Of a stretch of 64,000 nucleotides of DNA, positions 34,901-46,800 are shown one piece after another. Both the position numbers and the translations under genes were made by a program. The notes below the pieces were generated by a model. It was not told the origin of the DNA. It did not search any database and saw only the letters and a program-made list of their open reading frames with translations. This stretch comes from Flammula alnicola. Taxonomy: Eukaryota; Basidiomycota; Agaricomycetes; Agaricales; Strophariaceae. Location of the stretch: assembly GCA_015499995.1 (NCBI GenBank), contig JADNRV010000020.1, positions 372,001 through 436,000 of the forward strand, read 5' to 3'. Numbering within the stretch: the stretch's first letter is position 1; every line of letters begins with the position of its first letter.

Positions 34901-36012
34901 ACATTTTAAAGTGACGTTGCGGAATTCAGGAGCCTCCAGGAACTTCGGAGAGGTGTGGAGGTTAATTTGGAGTTGGCCGAATCAGATTATGAAGCAGACG
35001 TACTCGATTTAGGAGGAGGTCAATAATTGTCGTCTCGAAAATATAACCAAGGGGAATCCAGTTCAAGAACCTGAGAAGGGTCTCCAGAGTAGCTTTGATA
35101 AGTGACACTTTCTGGGCTTCTTCAAGGACCTCTGAGCAAAGCTTGAAGATTTCAGAGAATTCACCACACATCTGGTTCTTCAGGTTTTTAATCTTCGTTT
35201 GCGTCATCTGTTCCGCTGAGAAATCAAAGATTTCCTCGGATAACAACTTGAGGATGACCATGTTGTTCTCGCAAAGCGACAAGTTAGTCTTGGATGATTC
35301 GACGAGCTCGGTTATGAAGTTGGGCCAATTATGCGGCCACTCTTGTTTGAGAATCTAGACTGATCGTGAGTGGCATATAGCGCATTGAAAAGAAGGAAGG
35401 GTACTTGAACAAGGGCAAGATTTAGCTTATTGACGTATGTCTTTTCTTTGCGGAAGGCGACTTCATCCGAAGCGACCTTTACAGTGATGCCGACGATGAA
35501 ATTTCGAATACCTATCTTAATTAGGGCCTCGTCTGCGGGGGAACATAATAATTGGCCAACTCTTACCTTGGCGCTGGCCATCCGGTAAGGTTTTCCATTT
35601 CGTTGTGATAAGCTTCTCAAGTATTTGGAGACCAATATACTATTAGAAGAATCCCGTAGTCAGATCCGCGTTTCAGGGACGACGCAAACTGGCATACCTT
35701 GGCCTGGGGGAATGAGGATTTCTCCAAGATATCTGGCACTCTCGTCCATGAATCCGGATGTTCTTGGAATTGGGTGAGAATTTGTTGAGCCATTTGTTGC
35801 TGAAATTCAAGATCAGATTAGCCATCCAGGATCCGGTCGCGCCACCAACAATAGATGAGACGCACTTCAGGTCCAGCGCCGGTGTAGAACGCCATAACGA
35901 CCTTGTCCATGAGACCGACATCGAATTCTCTTGAGAAATCGAGTAGAACCTGTTTCGAGAGACAAAAGTTAAATGAGAAGATGTGAAATAAAGGAAGGGA
36001 ACATACCTCCAT
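31952..36012 (-). CDS. crm1: Exportin-1 / Crm1
   Basis: Nuclear export receptor for leucine-rich NES cargo, RanGTP-dependent. About a dozen exons on the minus strand; a 6-nt first exon codes ME, then [24 protein letters not shown]. Collinear with yeast Crm1 throughout: [22 protein letters not shown], the CRIME domain [79 protein letters not shown], the NES-groove region [86 protein letters not shown] and [13 protein letters not shown], ending in an acidic LDDKDEDI tail. The groove keeps the Cys of DLLGLCE, the residue that leptomycin B alkylates in human (Cys528) and fission yeast. Confidence 0.97.
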
Positions 36013-36336
36013 GGCTGCGCTATTAGATTATGGTGCGCTGTGTAGAAGATAGATCGTGGATGGGAAAAAGGAGAGAGCGATACAGTGGAGGGCTGGGCAG
36101 AGGGCGATCTTGAATCTTCAAGCTTCAACTTGGAATTCTGGCGGAAATCATGTCACGGGATCACGACAATGGGTAAGCAAGAGCGGGGTTTGAATTTTAG
36201 GAACTCCAATTCCGGTGGTGTGGCCAGCGAATGACGTAAGTATACTATCATCGTTGGCCCGATGTACTTAATCCCTGCACGGTTTGGCGAGTCTCCCATT
36301 CGCCCACCAAACTCTTAGTTTTTAAACCAATCAACC
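36013..36336. promoter_or_regulatory. Divergent promoter between crm1 and the first reductase gene
   Basis: 324 bp between start codons; no TATA box is obvious. Nothing else is recognised. Confidence 0.3.
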
Positions 36337-37699
36337 ATGTCCGATACTATTATTCCTGACGTTCAGCGCGCTTGGGTCAATGTCCGACGAGGTGCGCCGG
36401 CTCAAGCCCTCACCCTCAAGCAAGACTGGCCAGTCCCCAAGAATTTGGCTCCTCGAGAGGTCCTGCTTAAAGTGCAGGCCGCTGCCCTTAATCCCGTGTG
36501 GGTCTCGTATCCTGGACGAAGCTCTTTATGCTAAAGATTAGTATTTTCAATCAGGGGCTACAAACTCTTTAAACTGCTTCCTGACTTTATCGCGGGTCGG
36601 CCGCGAGTCGCAGAGTACGATTTATCCGGCGTCGTAGTGGACGCGAATGGTACTCAATTTTCGAATGGCGACCAGGTATATGGGTGGGTTCCCTCAGGTG
36701 TGTATAAATATACATAGCATCTCGGAGAGAATAAGCTAAATAGACGGGATTCTACAGACCAACTCCGAAAGACCAATCAAGGTGCACTGGCGCAATACAC
36801 GAAAGTATCCACTGACTCGATTGTTCCTCGGCCACCCAATGTCACCCCGACACAAGCCGCCGGATTTACTTTAGCCGGACAAACCGCGTATGCGGCGATT
36901 ATGAACAGCATCGACCTAAAGCCTGGCCAAACCGTTTTCGTCAACGGCGGAAGCACCGCCGTTGGTGCTTTTGCTATTCAGTTAGCTAAGATCCGTGGCG
37001 CAAAGGTCACTGCCAGTGCATCCGGAAAGAATGAAGAATTCGTCCGCAAAATGGGTGCAGATGAGGTGCGTCTTCACGCATATATTTGTTCATTCATATA
37101 TCTGAAGGACTATCAATTCTAGTTTGTAGATTATACGAAAGTTTCACTCCCGCATTATCTTGTCAAAAATAATTCGAACGCAAAATTCGACTACGTCCTT
37201 GAGGCCGTCGGTCTCAGCGATCCTTCATTGTACACCTTCAGTGACGCCTATCTGTCTCCCAATGGAGCCTTTATGACTGTTGGACCTCAGCCAAAGAATA
37301 TGTCCTCTTCTGAGCTCCTCAATATTAGCAAATCCATGGTCGCAATGTTCAGGCCTAAGATTCTTGGAGGAAATAAAGCGCGTTTCATGTCAGTCATATC
37401 CCAACCTTCCACTTTCTTTCAGCTGGCTTATGGATCAAATTCTCTTAGAAATGTATTCGTGCGCAATAATCCTGACGACAATAAGGAGTTCCAAAGATAT
37501 GTTGCAGAAGGTTTGCATTCTTTTTGCTGCATACATACAGCATCAAAATTGACGCATTCCATTTTTGCTCTAAGGTTCATTGAAGCCAATTGTTGACTCC
37601 GTATATGAGTTTGACGACGCCTTGAAGGCGTATGACCGCGCCATGACCGGAAAAGCCACCGGAAAAATAGTTGTCAAGGTGGATTCTTCAGTCGATTGA
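36337..37699 (+). CDS. Medium-chain NADP(H) oxidoreductase, quinone/enoyl reductase-like (array copy 1)
   Basis: Zinc-free MDR enzyme likely reducing activated double bonds or quinones with NADPH. Exons: 36337-36497, 36555-36697, 36758-37065, 37123-37510, 37575-37699, total 374 aa. N-terminal GroES-like domain (VLLKVQAAALNPVGYKLF, VAEYDLSGVVVDANGTQFSNGDQVYGWVP), substrate/dimer segment ALAQYTKVSTDSIVPRPPNVTPTQAAGFTLAGQTAYAAI, then the Rossmann domain with QTVFVNGGSTAVGAFAIQLAKIRGAKVTASASGKNEEFVRKMGADEF and an end IVDSVYEFDDALKAYDRAMTGKATGKIVVKV. There is no structural zinc Cys cluster. First of three tandem paralogues; its C-terminal domain is longer than copy 3 around FRPKILGGNKARFMSVISQPS. 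Confidence 0.88.
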
Positions 37700-37859
37700 A
37701 GAATTGTTACTATCGCACCATCTAAAGAGGCTATTCACGACTTTTTAGGTACATCTCTTCCCAACTCTGATCTAATCAGTCTGTTCCACTTCCAGTTGAT
37801 TGAGTCTTTCATTATACATGTCACGATTCAGCCTTTCAAACGCCATTGTTGAATTTCAT

Positions 37860-38700
37860 TCATTGCTTTGGGCCGTCTTCGAAGCAAGCAGATACGCCTA
37901 CCGGGGATTATTCCTTCATGCCGAGTTCGAAGGGTCAAACGGTCTTCGTCAACGGCGGAAGCACCGCCGTCGGAAGATTCGCCATACAACTCGCCAAATC
38001 AAAGGGCGCAAAAGTGGTGGCGACAGCGCCTGCCAGGAACGAAGAACTTGTTCGCAGCATTGGTACAGATGAAGTTCGTTGTGTAACGGTTAACCCTCCT
38101 TCTCCCGGAAGAAATGATGTCATCGAAAACAGTTCATCGATTATACAAACGAACCCCTCGTCCAATACCTGACCAGAAATCCACCAAGGACGAAATATCA
38201 GCTCATCTTTGATGCGGTTGGTGTCGTTGATACTGCGCTCTTCAAACAAAGTGCCGCGTACCTGGCATCTGATGGTGTGTTCGTGACGACTGGGCCCTTA
38301 CCAAAGTCTCCCGCCCTCTCCGAATTATGGAAGATGTTCAAGAACCTTGGGGCTGTCTCCATACCATGGTGGATGGGGAACGTAAAACGACGATGGGCTT
38401 AAGTGTGCTTCTATCTTCGTTACTTATGAGGAAATGTTGACCTTCAAGGTTCTTTAGCATGGTCGCAGTTCAAATTAATGCAGATCATTTAAATGAAATT
38501 CAGAAGCTTGTAGCAAATGGTACGGCCTCTGAATCCTTATCAACTCGTGAAATTAATAGATTCTCATAGATTACTTTGTCATTAGGAACGTTAAAGCCTG
38601 TCGTCGATTCAGTTTACGAGTTCGGGGATGTCCTCAAAGTCTATGACGGCATCATGACGTCAAGAGCGACGTTGTCGTAAAAGTTCACTCTGAGGAAATG
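37860..38700 (+). pseudogene. Decayed second copy of the tandem MDR oxidoreductase
   Basis: Only the Rossmann half remains: KGQTVFVNGGSTAVGRFAIQLAKSKGAKVVATAPARNEELVRSIGTDE, then FIDYTNEPLVQYLTRNPPRTKYQLIFDAVGVVDTALFKQSAAYLASDGVFVTTGPLP, WWMGNVKRRW, SMVAVQINADHLNEIQKLVANG and LKPVVDSVYEFGDVLKVYDGIM. The GroES-like half is missing, the intron donor after KRRW is lost (GGGCTTAAG where copy 3 has TGGTCGTAAG), and a 7-bp deletion at about 38671 shifts the last codons into a stop. Intron positions match copy 3, and it is closer to copy 3 than to copy 1, so it is a duplicate and not a retrocopy. Confidence 0.85.
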
Positions 38701-39190
38701 TCAAGTGTAATACTTATAGTCCCACCTAGACCGCCAGTGATCTCGAATTTCATTCCTACTTATCGAAGATGTCTCCCTTGGCGTCCTCACATCTGTATAA
38801 ACGACTAGTTGTCGGGCTGCGATAACAAATGGAAGATTGTATAATTTATTGCACCTGCAATTCGTAATCTAGCATTTTATACTTTTATTCGTAGACATTT
38901 TATTTTGTATATTTTATTTGGCGTCCGGTATGATGAGGTCTTTGTCGTCTATTCAAGTTGCACCGTCACTAGCTTCCTTGTCAGAAACTTGGACGTCTCG
39001 ATCCAGGGGCCAGGGCTTCAAGCTTCAGCTCCAATTCCCACTCGATGGCTTTCTGAGATCTGGGACTAGTCATCGAGCTTCTAATCCCGGCCTAATTCCC
39101 ATGGGCAACGCATCTGATATTTACCCAAGACGATGACAACATCAGTGTTTTCTGTATTACACACTTCCCCAACTGTGTCCCCTCACCCCT
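38701..39190. other. Intergenic region between reductase copies 2 and 3
   Basis: 490 bp. AT-rich around 38830-38920, then GC-balanced. Holds the copy 3 promoter. No gene is seen. Confidence 0.3.
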
Positions 39191-40535
39191 ATGGCAGAAA
39201 TTCCTAATGTTCAACGTGCGTGGACCGTCGTTCGTCGGGGAAAACCTGAGAATGCTCTCGTTCTTAAGGAGGACTGGCCTGTCCCAAAGAAGCTCGAGAA
39301 AGGCGAGGTCCTCGTTCGGATACAGGCAGGGGCTCTCAATCCTGTGTAAGTAGTAGTACTCTTCGACTTAGCGCCATGAATCAGCTAATTAGTAAGTGGG
39401 AAATTAACAGAGGATGGAAAATTATGAGGCTGATGCCAAACCTCTTTATGAAAAGACCCCACGTCGCCGAGCACGACTTCAGCGGCGTTGTTATAGATGC
39501 CAATGGCACAAGCTTTTCCAATGGAGATAACGTATTTGGGTGGATACCAGTAGGTCAGTCTCTCTTGATTGAACCCGGTCTAGAATCTGCATACTTATAA
39601 TCAGACCTGCAACAGAAGACTTGTCAAGGAGCCCTCGCTGAATACGCCAGGGTTCCTGCGGATCACATCGTCCTTCGACCCGCAAATGTTACACCAATAC
39701 AAGCATCAGGGATAACGTTAACCGCTTTGACCTCATATCAAGCGCTGTACAAGCTTGCCAAACTGGAACCCGACCAGACGGTATTCATCAATGGAGGCAG
39801 CTCTACTGTAGGCGCATTTGCTATTCAGCTTGCCAAAGCCAGAGGTGCGAAAGTGGTTGCAACTGCATCCGGAAAGAATGAGGAATTCGTGCGCAAGATG
39901 GGTGCCGACGAGGTATGCGAATTGGATGAATTAGATGCAGGAAACCTGGTTACTAAATGTGCAAATAGTTCATTGACTACACAAAGCAACCTCTGGTCCA
40001 ATACCTCACTCAGAATCCACCATCAACAAAGTATCAAGTCATATACGATGCGGTCGGGTTAATCGATCCTTCCCTCTTCACCCACAGTGCAAAATATCTC
40101 GCACCCAACGGAATATTCATCTCAACAGGCCCTACGCCAAAGAACTTCGGGCTTTCTGAACTTGGGAAATTATTCAGGACTTTCGGTGCCGTAATGATAC
40201 CCTCATGGCTCGGAAATGTGAACAGACGCTGGTCGTAAGTCTTTATATTCATGTTTGCGAAACGTTTGAATTAAGAATGCCCTCCGTCAGCATGGTCTCG
40301 GTCTGCAATAACGCACAAGACATGGAGCAATTGCGTGGACTTGTGGCAAATGGTGCGATTCCTTCTAACGATCATTGTCGAATTAGCCCTGACGTTTCTT
40401 GGTCTACTAGGGTCTTTGAAGCCAATCGTTGATTCTGTCTATGAATTCGACGATGTAGTCAAAGCATACGACCACATCATGACTGGCAGAGCGACGGGTA
40501 AAGTCGTCGTGAAAGTTGACCCTACCATCAATTAA
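39191..40535 (+). CDS. Medium-chain NADP(H) oxidoreductase, quinone/enoyl reductase-like (array copy 3)
   Basis: Exons: 39191-39345, 39411-39553, 39605-39912, 39969-40234, 40291-40352, 40411-40535, total 352 aa. Same layout as copy 1: VQRAWTVVRRGKPENALVLKEDWPVPKKL, LVRIQAGALNPVGWKIMRL, VAEHDFSGVVIDANGTSFSNGDNVFGWIP, ALAEYARVPADHIVLRPANVTPIQASGITLTALTSYQALY, Rossmann QTVFINGGSSTVGAFAIQLAKARGAKVVATASGKNEEFVRKMGADEFIDY, WLGNVNRRWSMVSV and IVDSVYEFDDVVKAYDHIMTGRATGKVVVKV. The first three intron positions are shared with copy 1; copy 3 has one more intron late in the gene, in phase with the decayed middle copy. Intact; substrate unknown. Confidence 0.88.
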
Positions 40536-40990
40536 AGGACGGATTCACTTCTACGTTTTTATTGTTGTGCTTCAGAATGACGCCGTTTCGTTTTATGCCG
40601 ATATGTGCACAACCTGATTTTTTTCTTGCTGGCAGGCATTCTTTAGACTGTAACAGGTATCGGCTCCCGCGAGAATTAGTCAATAAATTTAGGCGCCGGC
40701 TTTTTCGTTTACTTTTAATTTTGATTTTGAGACTCCTTCGAACTGTCTGTAATTATAATGTCTACTTTTCCTCACCCTAGTATTTCGATCTTTTTTTACT
40801 TGTAACAGCACTCAGCCAAAGGAAACTTTGATGCATATTGGGATTTTGATTGCATTTTGAAGGTTAGCAGAACTACGGCCCGGGCGATGATTTGGAATCG
40901 ATAACTGGATGACTCTTACAATTATCGACAACTCATTGCATACCTCTCAAGACGAGGTGCCACCCACAAATCCTGCAAGGCAGTATTAAA
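40536..40990. other. Intergenic region before the 2OG oxygenase gene
   Basis: 455 bp, AT-rich and T-rich near 40720-40800. No recognisable element. Confidence 0.3.
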
Positions 40991-42002
40991 ATGGCAAAGA
41001 AGAAATCTGATAAAAAGCAGAATGTTCCTCTGGCAAATACCGCGTCTCTGGGTTCCTCATCTCAAATTTGTTTCCCCGAACTCTCCCCTAAAACAGAAGG
41101 CTTGGAATGCAGAAGTATCCTGGAAGACCAGATAATACTAATTGATGTTGCGTATATGCCTTTGTTGCGTTCTATATGCTCTTACATCTTGTAATAGGAC
41201 TTCTTCTCTTCCGCCGAATGCAAAACATTTGTGAAATTCATCGACAGTCTTCCTCTGGAACTTACACCACCCAGGAAGCGCGGTGAAGCTGAGCGCGTCA
41301 ACCGTAAGCCCATCTGATAGATCAAGAAGTTGTCAAAATTGCTCACATGGTTGCCGTATGATTGATTGTATTTCAGAGAGATTTTCGGTGACCTCTGTGG
41401 ACTTTGCTCAGAAATTGCACACTTTGCTCTCTCCACATCTCCCCTCATTTCCTCATCCGACCTCAATGAGACGCCCTCCCACCTTGGATCAAGCACGTAA
41501 ACCTCAATCATGCAATTCCAACATAAGGGTGTATAAATATGCCCCTTCGCAATATTTTGGGTGCGAACTCTCATTTTATTATTTCTTGGGGGCTTCGAAC
41601 TCAACATGATTTTCAGACCACACTATGATGATTCAGTTCGCGACCCCGTCACTGGCGCGAAGTCGGAATGGACCTTGTTGATATATCTTACTGGTGTAGA
41701 AGATGGTGTCGAGGGTGGTGAGGTAAGTCCGAGGACAGCCAATCTTCCAACAGTACAATTCATCCAAACTCCTTGCAGACCTTATTCTACAAGGAAGAAA
41801 GAGGCAAGCCTCGTGAGGTTATAACCCCGGCCCTTAAACGCGGAACTGCACTCCTACACCGGTAAGGGCGTCTCCAGTGACTTGCCATAGACGCTAAATG
41901 AATTTCCACAGACATGGCCAAGAATGCATGTTGCATGAGGGATCTCCGGTTCGAAAAGGCGTGAAATATGTCCTGCGCTCGGATTTGATGTTCATGCAGT
42001 AA
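40991..42002 (+). CDS. 2-oxoglutarate/Fe(II)-dependent oxygenase (prolyl 4-hydroxylase-like fold)
   Basis: Exons: 40991-41146, 41198-41303, 41377-41560, 41617-41722, 41779-41861, 41912-42002, total 241 aa. A basic Lys-rich N-terminus (MAKKKSDKKQN) precedes ILIDDFFSSAECKTFVKFIDSLP, IRVYKYAPSQYFGPHYDDSV, TGAKSEWTLLIYLTG, GGETLFYKE and ALLHRHGQECMLHEGSPVRKGVKYVLRSDLMF. The iron triad is His151-x-Asp153 and distal His220; Arg in YVLRSD (about 233) would bind the 2-oxoglutarate carboxylate. No signal peptide, so probably cytosolic or nuclear, and not a collagen-type hydroxylase. Substrate unknown. It converges with rrp3, 53 bp apart. Confidence 0.85.
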
Positions 42003-42055
42003 AACCGATGGGGTAAACACGACTTTCACAGGAAAATGTCAAGAGTCGCATCTGC

Positions 42056-43642
42056 TTATCGTCTCTGTTTCGGTTTTTTCTTCATCCTGGGCATACCAGC
42101 CTCAACTACATCATCATCCCGATCTCTATCGTCCCTCCCCCCCACTTCCTCTCGCTGCCGTTTGCGGCCCTTTCCTTTGCCGTTCATCTCCGCGTCTTTT
42201 AGCTCCATCTTGGCTGCCCTCGAAGCTTCTCCGACCCTTTCTTTGAGAGCCGCGATATCCTCTGCCTCAGTCTCATATAAGTCCATCTTCTTCCCTGTGA
42301 CCTCCTCAATCCGTTGCAGGAGCTCGACATCGTATTGGGACACAAGTGTGATCGCTTTGCCTGACCTGCCTGCTCGAGCTGTTCGTCCGACCCTATGGAT
42401 GTAGTCTTTGGAGTGCTGGGGAACATCGTAATTTATAACCAGGTCCACAGAAGGAATATCAAGGCCACTAGAATTTGTCTTAGCGGGATAACCGAATTAT
42501 GGAGGAATGAGACTCACCGACTAGCGATATCTGTTGCCACAAGGATTCTCCGACTACCGCTCTTGAATTTCGCAAGAGCACCTAACCGTTGGCTTTGGCT
42601 CATGTCGCCGTGGATCGGAACAGCAGCGAAGCCCAGTATCCGGAGTATTACTGATAGCCTGTATTTTTCAATGTTTCAGTACCTTCAACAAGACCTAAAA
42701 AGATAGGAAATTACATTTGGGCTTCGGATTTAGTTCGAGTGAAGACGATGATAGAATTCTGAGCCAAGGAATGGACGAGATAAACAAAGTAGGCCTGCTT
42801 GTCTATGAAGGGCATAAGAATATAGTATTGCAGCAAGGTTGATACTGTTTGGTATCTGGCAAAAATGGTCAACAATTGAAACCAGACCGAGGAGAAGAGC
42901 TTACTTTGATGAAACCTCTACCCGCACAGGATTTGTCAAACTTGCTCGCTGCAGCTTGGCTACCTTTGTTGTCATTGTCGCAGAAAACAGGTATGTTGTA
43001 CGTTCTTTTGGTATCAGTTTGAGAATCTTGTCGATAGCTTCGCTAAACTCTAGGTTGAGCAACCGATCGGCTTCATCCAACACCTGAGGATAGATTGGTA
43101 ATTGTTGTGAATCCCAGGGAAGAGACACACACCAGGAACTTCAGGGTTCTCAGACTGAAGCCTTTTGTGGTTTCCAAGTGGTCAAGCAAACGTCCAGGTG
43201 TTCCAATGATGATATGCGGGCGTTTAGCCAACATTATTTGTTGCGTTGGCATATCCATGCCTCCGATAACGACCGCACAGCGCACTCCCATAGCTGAACC
43301 CAGTGCTTCAAACTGTTCCGATATTTGATACGCCAATTCACGGGTTGGGGCAAGCACGCACGCAAACAAGCCTTTAGGTTCCTCCCACAACTTCTGCAGA
43401 ATCGGTAGGGCAAACGCTGCAGTTTTGCCTGACCCAGTTGAGGCGATGCCGATTATATCTCGACCCTCGAAGGCATGTGGTAAAGCTTCAACTTGGATGT
43501 CTGTGGGCTTTTTGTACCCGACCCGATCAAGGGCCTCCAGGAGAGGATCTATGAGGCCCAATGACTTGAAGGTAGCTGGAGGCGCTGGGGAAGCTTCTTT
43601 CGAAGTGTCCTTCGAGGAGCTGGCATCTTCTGGCCCTGGCAT
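42056..43642 (-). CDS. rrp3: DEAD-box RNA helicase Rrp3 / DDX47
   Basis: Nucleolar helicase for 18S rRNA maturation. Exons (minus): 43133-43642, 42905-43083, 42715-42855, 42518-42658, 42056-42467, total 460 aa. All motifs are visible: Q motif FKSLGL...[18 protein letters not shown], Ia PTRELA, Ib GTPGR, II DEAD with R-L-L-N-L-E-F following, [51 protein letters not shown] and the C-terminal [11 protein letters not shown] segment, with a short basic Lys/Arg tail ([11 protein letters not shown]...[10 protein letters not shown]), fit Rrp3/DDX47 best among DEAD-box types. Divergent from trs130; a spliced 5' leader is possible but no better upstream start keeps frame. Confidence 0.9.
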
Positions 43643-43888
43643 TCTTCGACTGTGGTAGACAGAGATTTTTGTGAAATGAACTTTTGCAAAATAAGATAAA
43701 ACAAAATAAGCATGAAGTGGAAGTTCTCACGGTCATATTTAGCAGTCATCCGCGCGTTCAGTTGGTCCGAGTCGCTGCCATCATCATTTAGACATATCTT
43801 TCGACCACTGTTTCGCTAGGGCACATTCCTGTTCAACTATTGGCGGCCTCGTACGACACGGAGGGGAGATATATCGGTCTCTATCTCA

Positions 43889-46800
43889 ATGACTACGACA
43901 TCCACCTCGTCAAATCAGCGTGTTCTCGTCTCATACACTGCACCTCCGACATTCCTCGCGTCGCCAAACTGGAATAAAGTTTATGGGACCATTCTTGGAC
44001 AGTTTCCCTTACGAAATATACACTGGAAATCTCATTCAAGAGCTTCTGTTAAGACGATCCAAGAACTAGATGTCACTCTGTTACCTTTCGATTCTCTACG
44101 TGATGAACATACCTCGCAGGTGCCAGGGACATTACTAGAAAAACCCTTGTTGCACGTATACATTGTGCATTGCGAGGTAAGTAATATTTGCTGTACCCGG
44201 GTTGTAGGTGTTCTGATTCAAGCTTGACAAGGATAATGACATAGAAACCTATCGAAATACCTTGAAGAAACAAATCAAAGACTGGCACTCTGCGGTCACC
44301 TCCCGAAAGAATCAGGAATGGTTGATCCTCCAAATTATTAGGCCAGATTCTTCACGCCAGGCTACAGGCACATTTTTCCAGATTAAGAACTCAGTTTTGG
44401 ATAAATTGAAGACTGACTTCAATTCGGACAAGCGGGACCGGTGAGTTATCTCAAATTCTCGCGTGTATTTAACCTACCTTTGGTCCAACCTTCTAGCTGC
44501 ATACAAGTCAATTGGGTCACGGGCAACGAGAATCCTGTTGCTTGGGCCGAGTTTATCAGCAAGATTAAGGATGGCTTATTGTACGCGTTCGATTCTGCGA
44601 TTGAGTTACGGCAGGAGGAAGTGAGGCGGTCCGAGAATCAACAATCGATGCCTGGTTGGAACTTTTGCACCTTCTTCATCCTGAAGGTACGGTTCTTGTA
44701 AAACTGGCAAATCTCCCGCTCACATACTCACAGGAAAGTTTAGCCTCTTCATTTGAAGGGATGAATCTCTTTGAAGAAGCTTTAATCCCCTACGACGAGC
44801 TGGAGTCGTCTTTCTACCGGGTTTCAAGGGAGAAAAATATGTCGTGGTTCGGTTCCCTTATACCTCAAGATCCCAAAGACGACGTATCACCCTTGCTATC
44901 AATCACGAGGAAATCATACCGCGAGCTCATCTTGGCCAACACAATATCCGTTTTTGACTTCAGAATCTATCTGCTGGCGCGTCAATGTCAGCTTCTTGCA
45001 AAAATGGGTCGAATGAACGAGATTACCAGCAAAGTTGGTTTTTTTCTTGGTGCCTTTGGAAAACGCCTTCGTGAAGTTGAAGTGAGTCTCCTCCTTTCAG
45101 CCGAGAACATTTCGGTTGACACCTATAGTCAACTCTTCCTCCTCTTTTTATTGAAGCATGGACTTACTCCGCGGCACTGAGTGCCGTTGAACATTGCAAT
45201 GAATGGGCAACGACCTTCAAGATCGAAGGATCAAAGTCTGCATCTGTCAACGCAGGGAAAGGCGAACTTTTGGACCTTGCTCGAAGCCAGGTAAAGAAAA
45301 AAATGAACTGTCTCGTGCTTCACCCTGCTTCATTTTTAATTCAATTCAGCTGGACATCCTTGGCATGGAAGCCGGACATCTTCCTACGGCACCTCCATTT
45401 TCGACTTCAAAAACGTCGACTAAATCATTACCATCTGGCACCGTGATTCGCCTCTCGAACGAAACTCTCAACACCGCCATAAACGACAAAGAAGTATTCT
45501 ATGACTTATATATCGCCATAACAAATCGAGCTATTGATTTGTATGCAAAATCAGGGCGACGGAAGTTTGCTCTGAAACTACACGGTAATCTGGCAGCTCT
45601 AGAACTGTACGTCTCGAAATATTGTCATGTCTATTGCAGTTGACATTGGACCCCAGACATCGCGGAAACCTGTCGGCAGCTCTCAACACATATACATCAT
45701 TACCCGCCCACTATGCACCTCATATGTGGACCTCATTGGAGTCCTTCATGCTATCTCGAGCACTGGACACCTACAGCAAACTTGACATGGCCCAGGATGT
45801 TGAATGGATCCATATTGTTTTGTCATTTCTGAAGACTTACGTGGAGCACAACTCAGAGATGTTGATGTACAGAGCCGATAAGGTCGACTACGTAACGAAC
45901 CTCGTAAAGTCGCTCAGAATTTCCGTAGAGAGGCTAGAAACCGGTAAGCGCAGCCCCAAGTCTCATGCTAGGTATTTATTTACTCTGCCTTGCTAGATCT
46001 GGCGCATCCCGACCATCCTATTTTAACCATTCGAGTATCAAGCAATGCAAAGTTGGCAGAGACAAGGGATGGCTCATACCTTGATGTTTATGTGACAAAT
46101 TACCTTCCATGCGTAAGTCGGTTTATCCCCCTTCTCGCTCTATCTAATTTTCTAGAAAGGTATTTCCTGTTGACGAAATCAGCGTTCTTGTAACTGGGCG
46201 AGAGTCTGAAAAGTTTCGATATGTTTCCCCTGTTACGGAGGGATGCCTTCCGGGAAAATCAACGTTTACATTATTTTGTCCGGTAAGGTGCATACACCTC
46301 AAGCTCTGGTTCGTTGCTCACAGGAAACTTAAGACATCGGCATCTGGCACATTCATCCTCGAATCTAGTGAAGTCCGCTCTGCCCATCTTCTACTCCAAT
46401 CAAATTACCGCAAAACTAGCAAGGGTCCCTCTTCTGCAACACCACTGTTAGTCAGAGTTCCCAACGATCCTCTGGCCCTCGATGTTCGGATATCCCAGTC
46501 CAATCGAAGTACGTTCTCTTGTCTACAATATCTGACATGGCTGATTATCCCCTTAGTTGAGCTCGGGAAGCCACAGTCTCTCATGGTTGTATTGTCGACA
46601 GGCCGAAATAAAATCGATAAACTTATTGTTAGAATGACCTCCCCGTCCGTTACATTTCGCTGTCGGGAGGCTATTCTACTAGAAGGTACACGCATAAAAC
46701 ATACTTGCTTTATGTTTGAAAACTAACACAATTATGTCAGATCAAGACATAGACTCGATCAATGCCACCGAAGATGGAATTGAGATGGAGGAGGTTGAGG

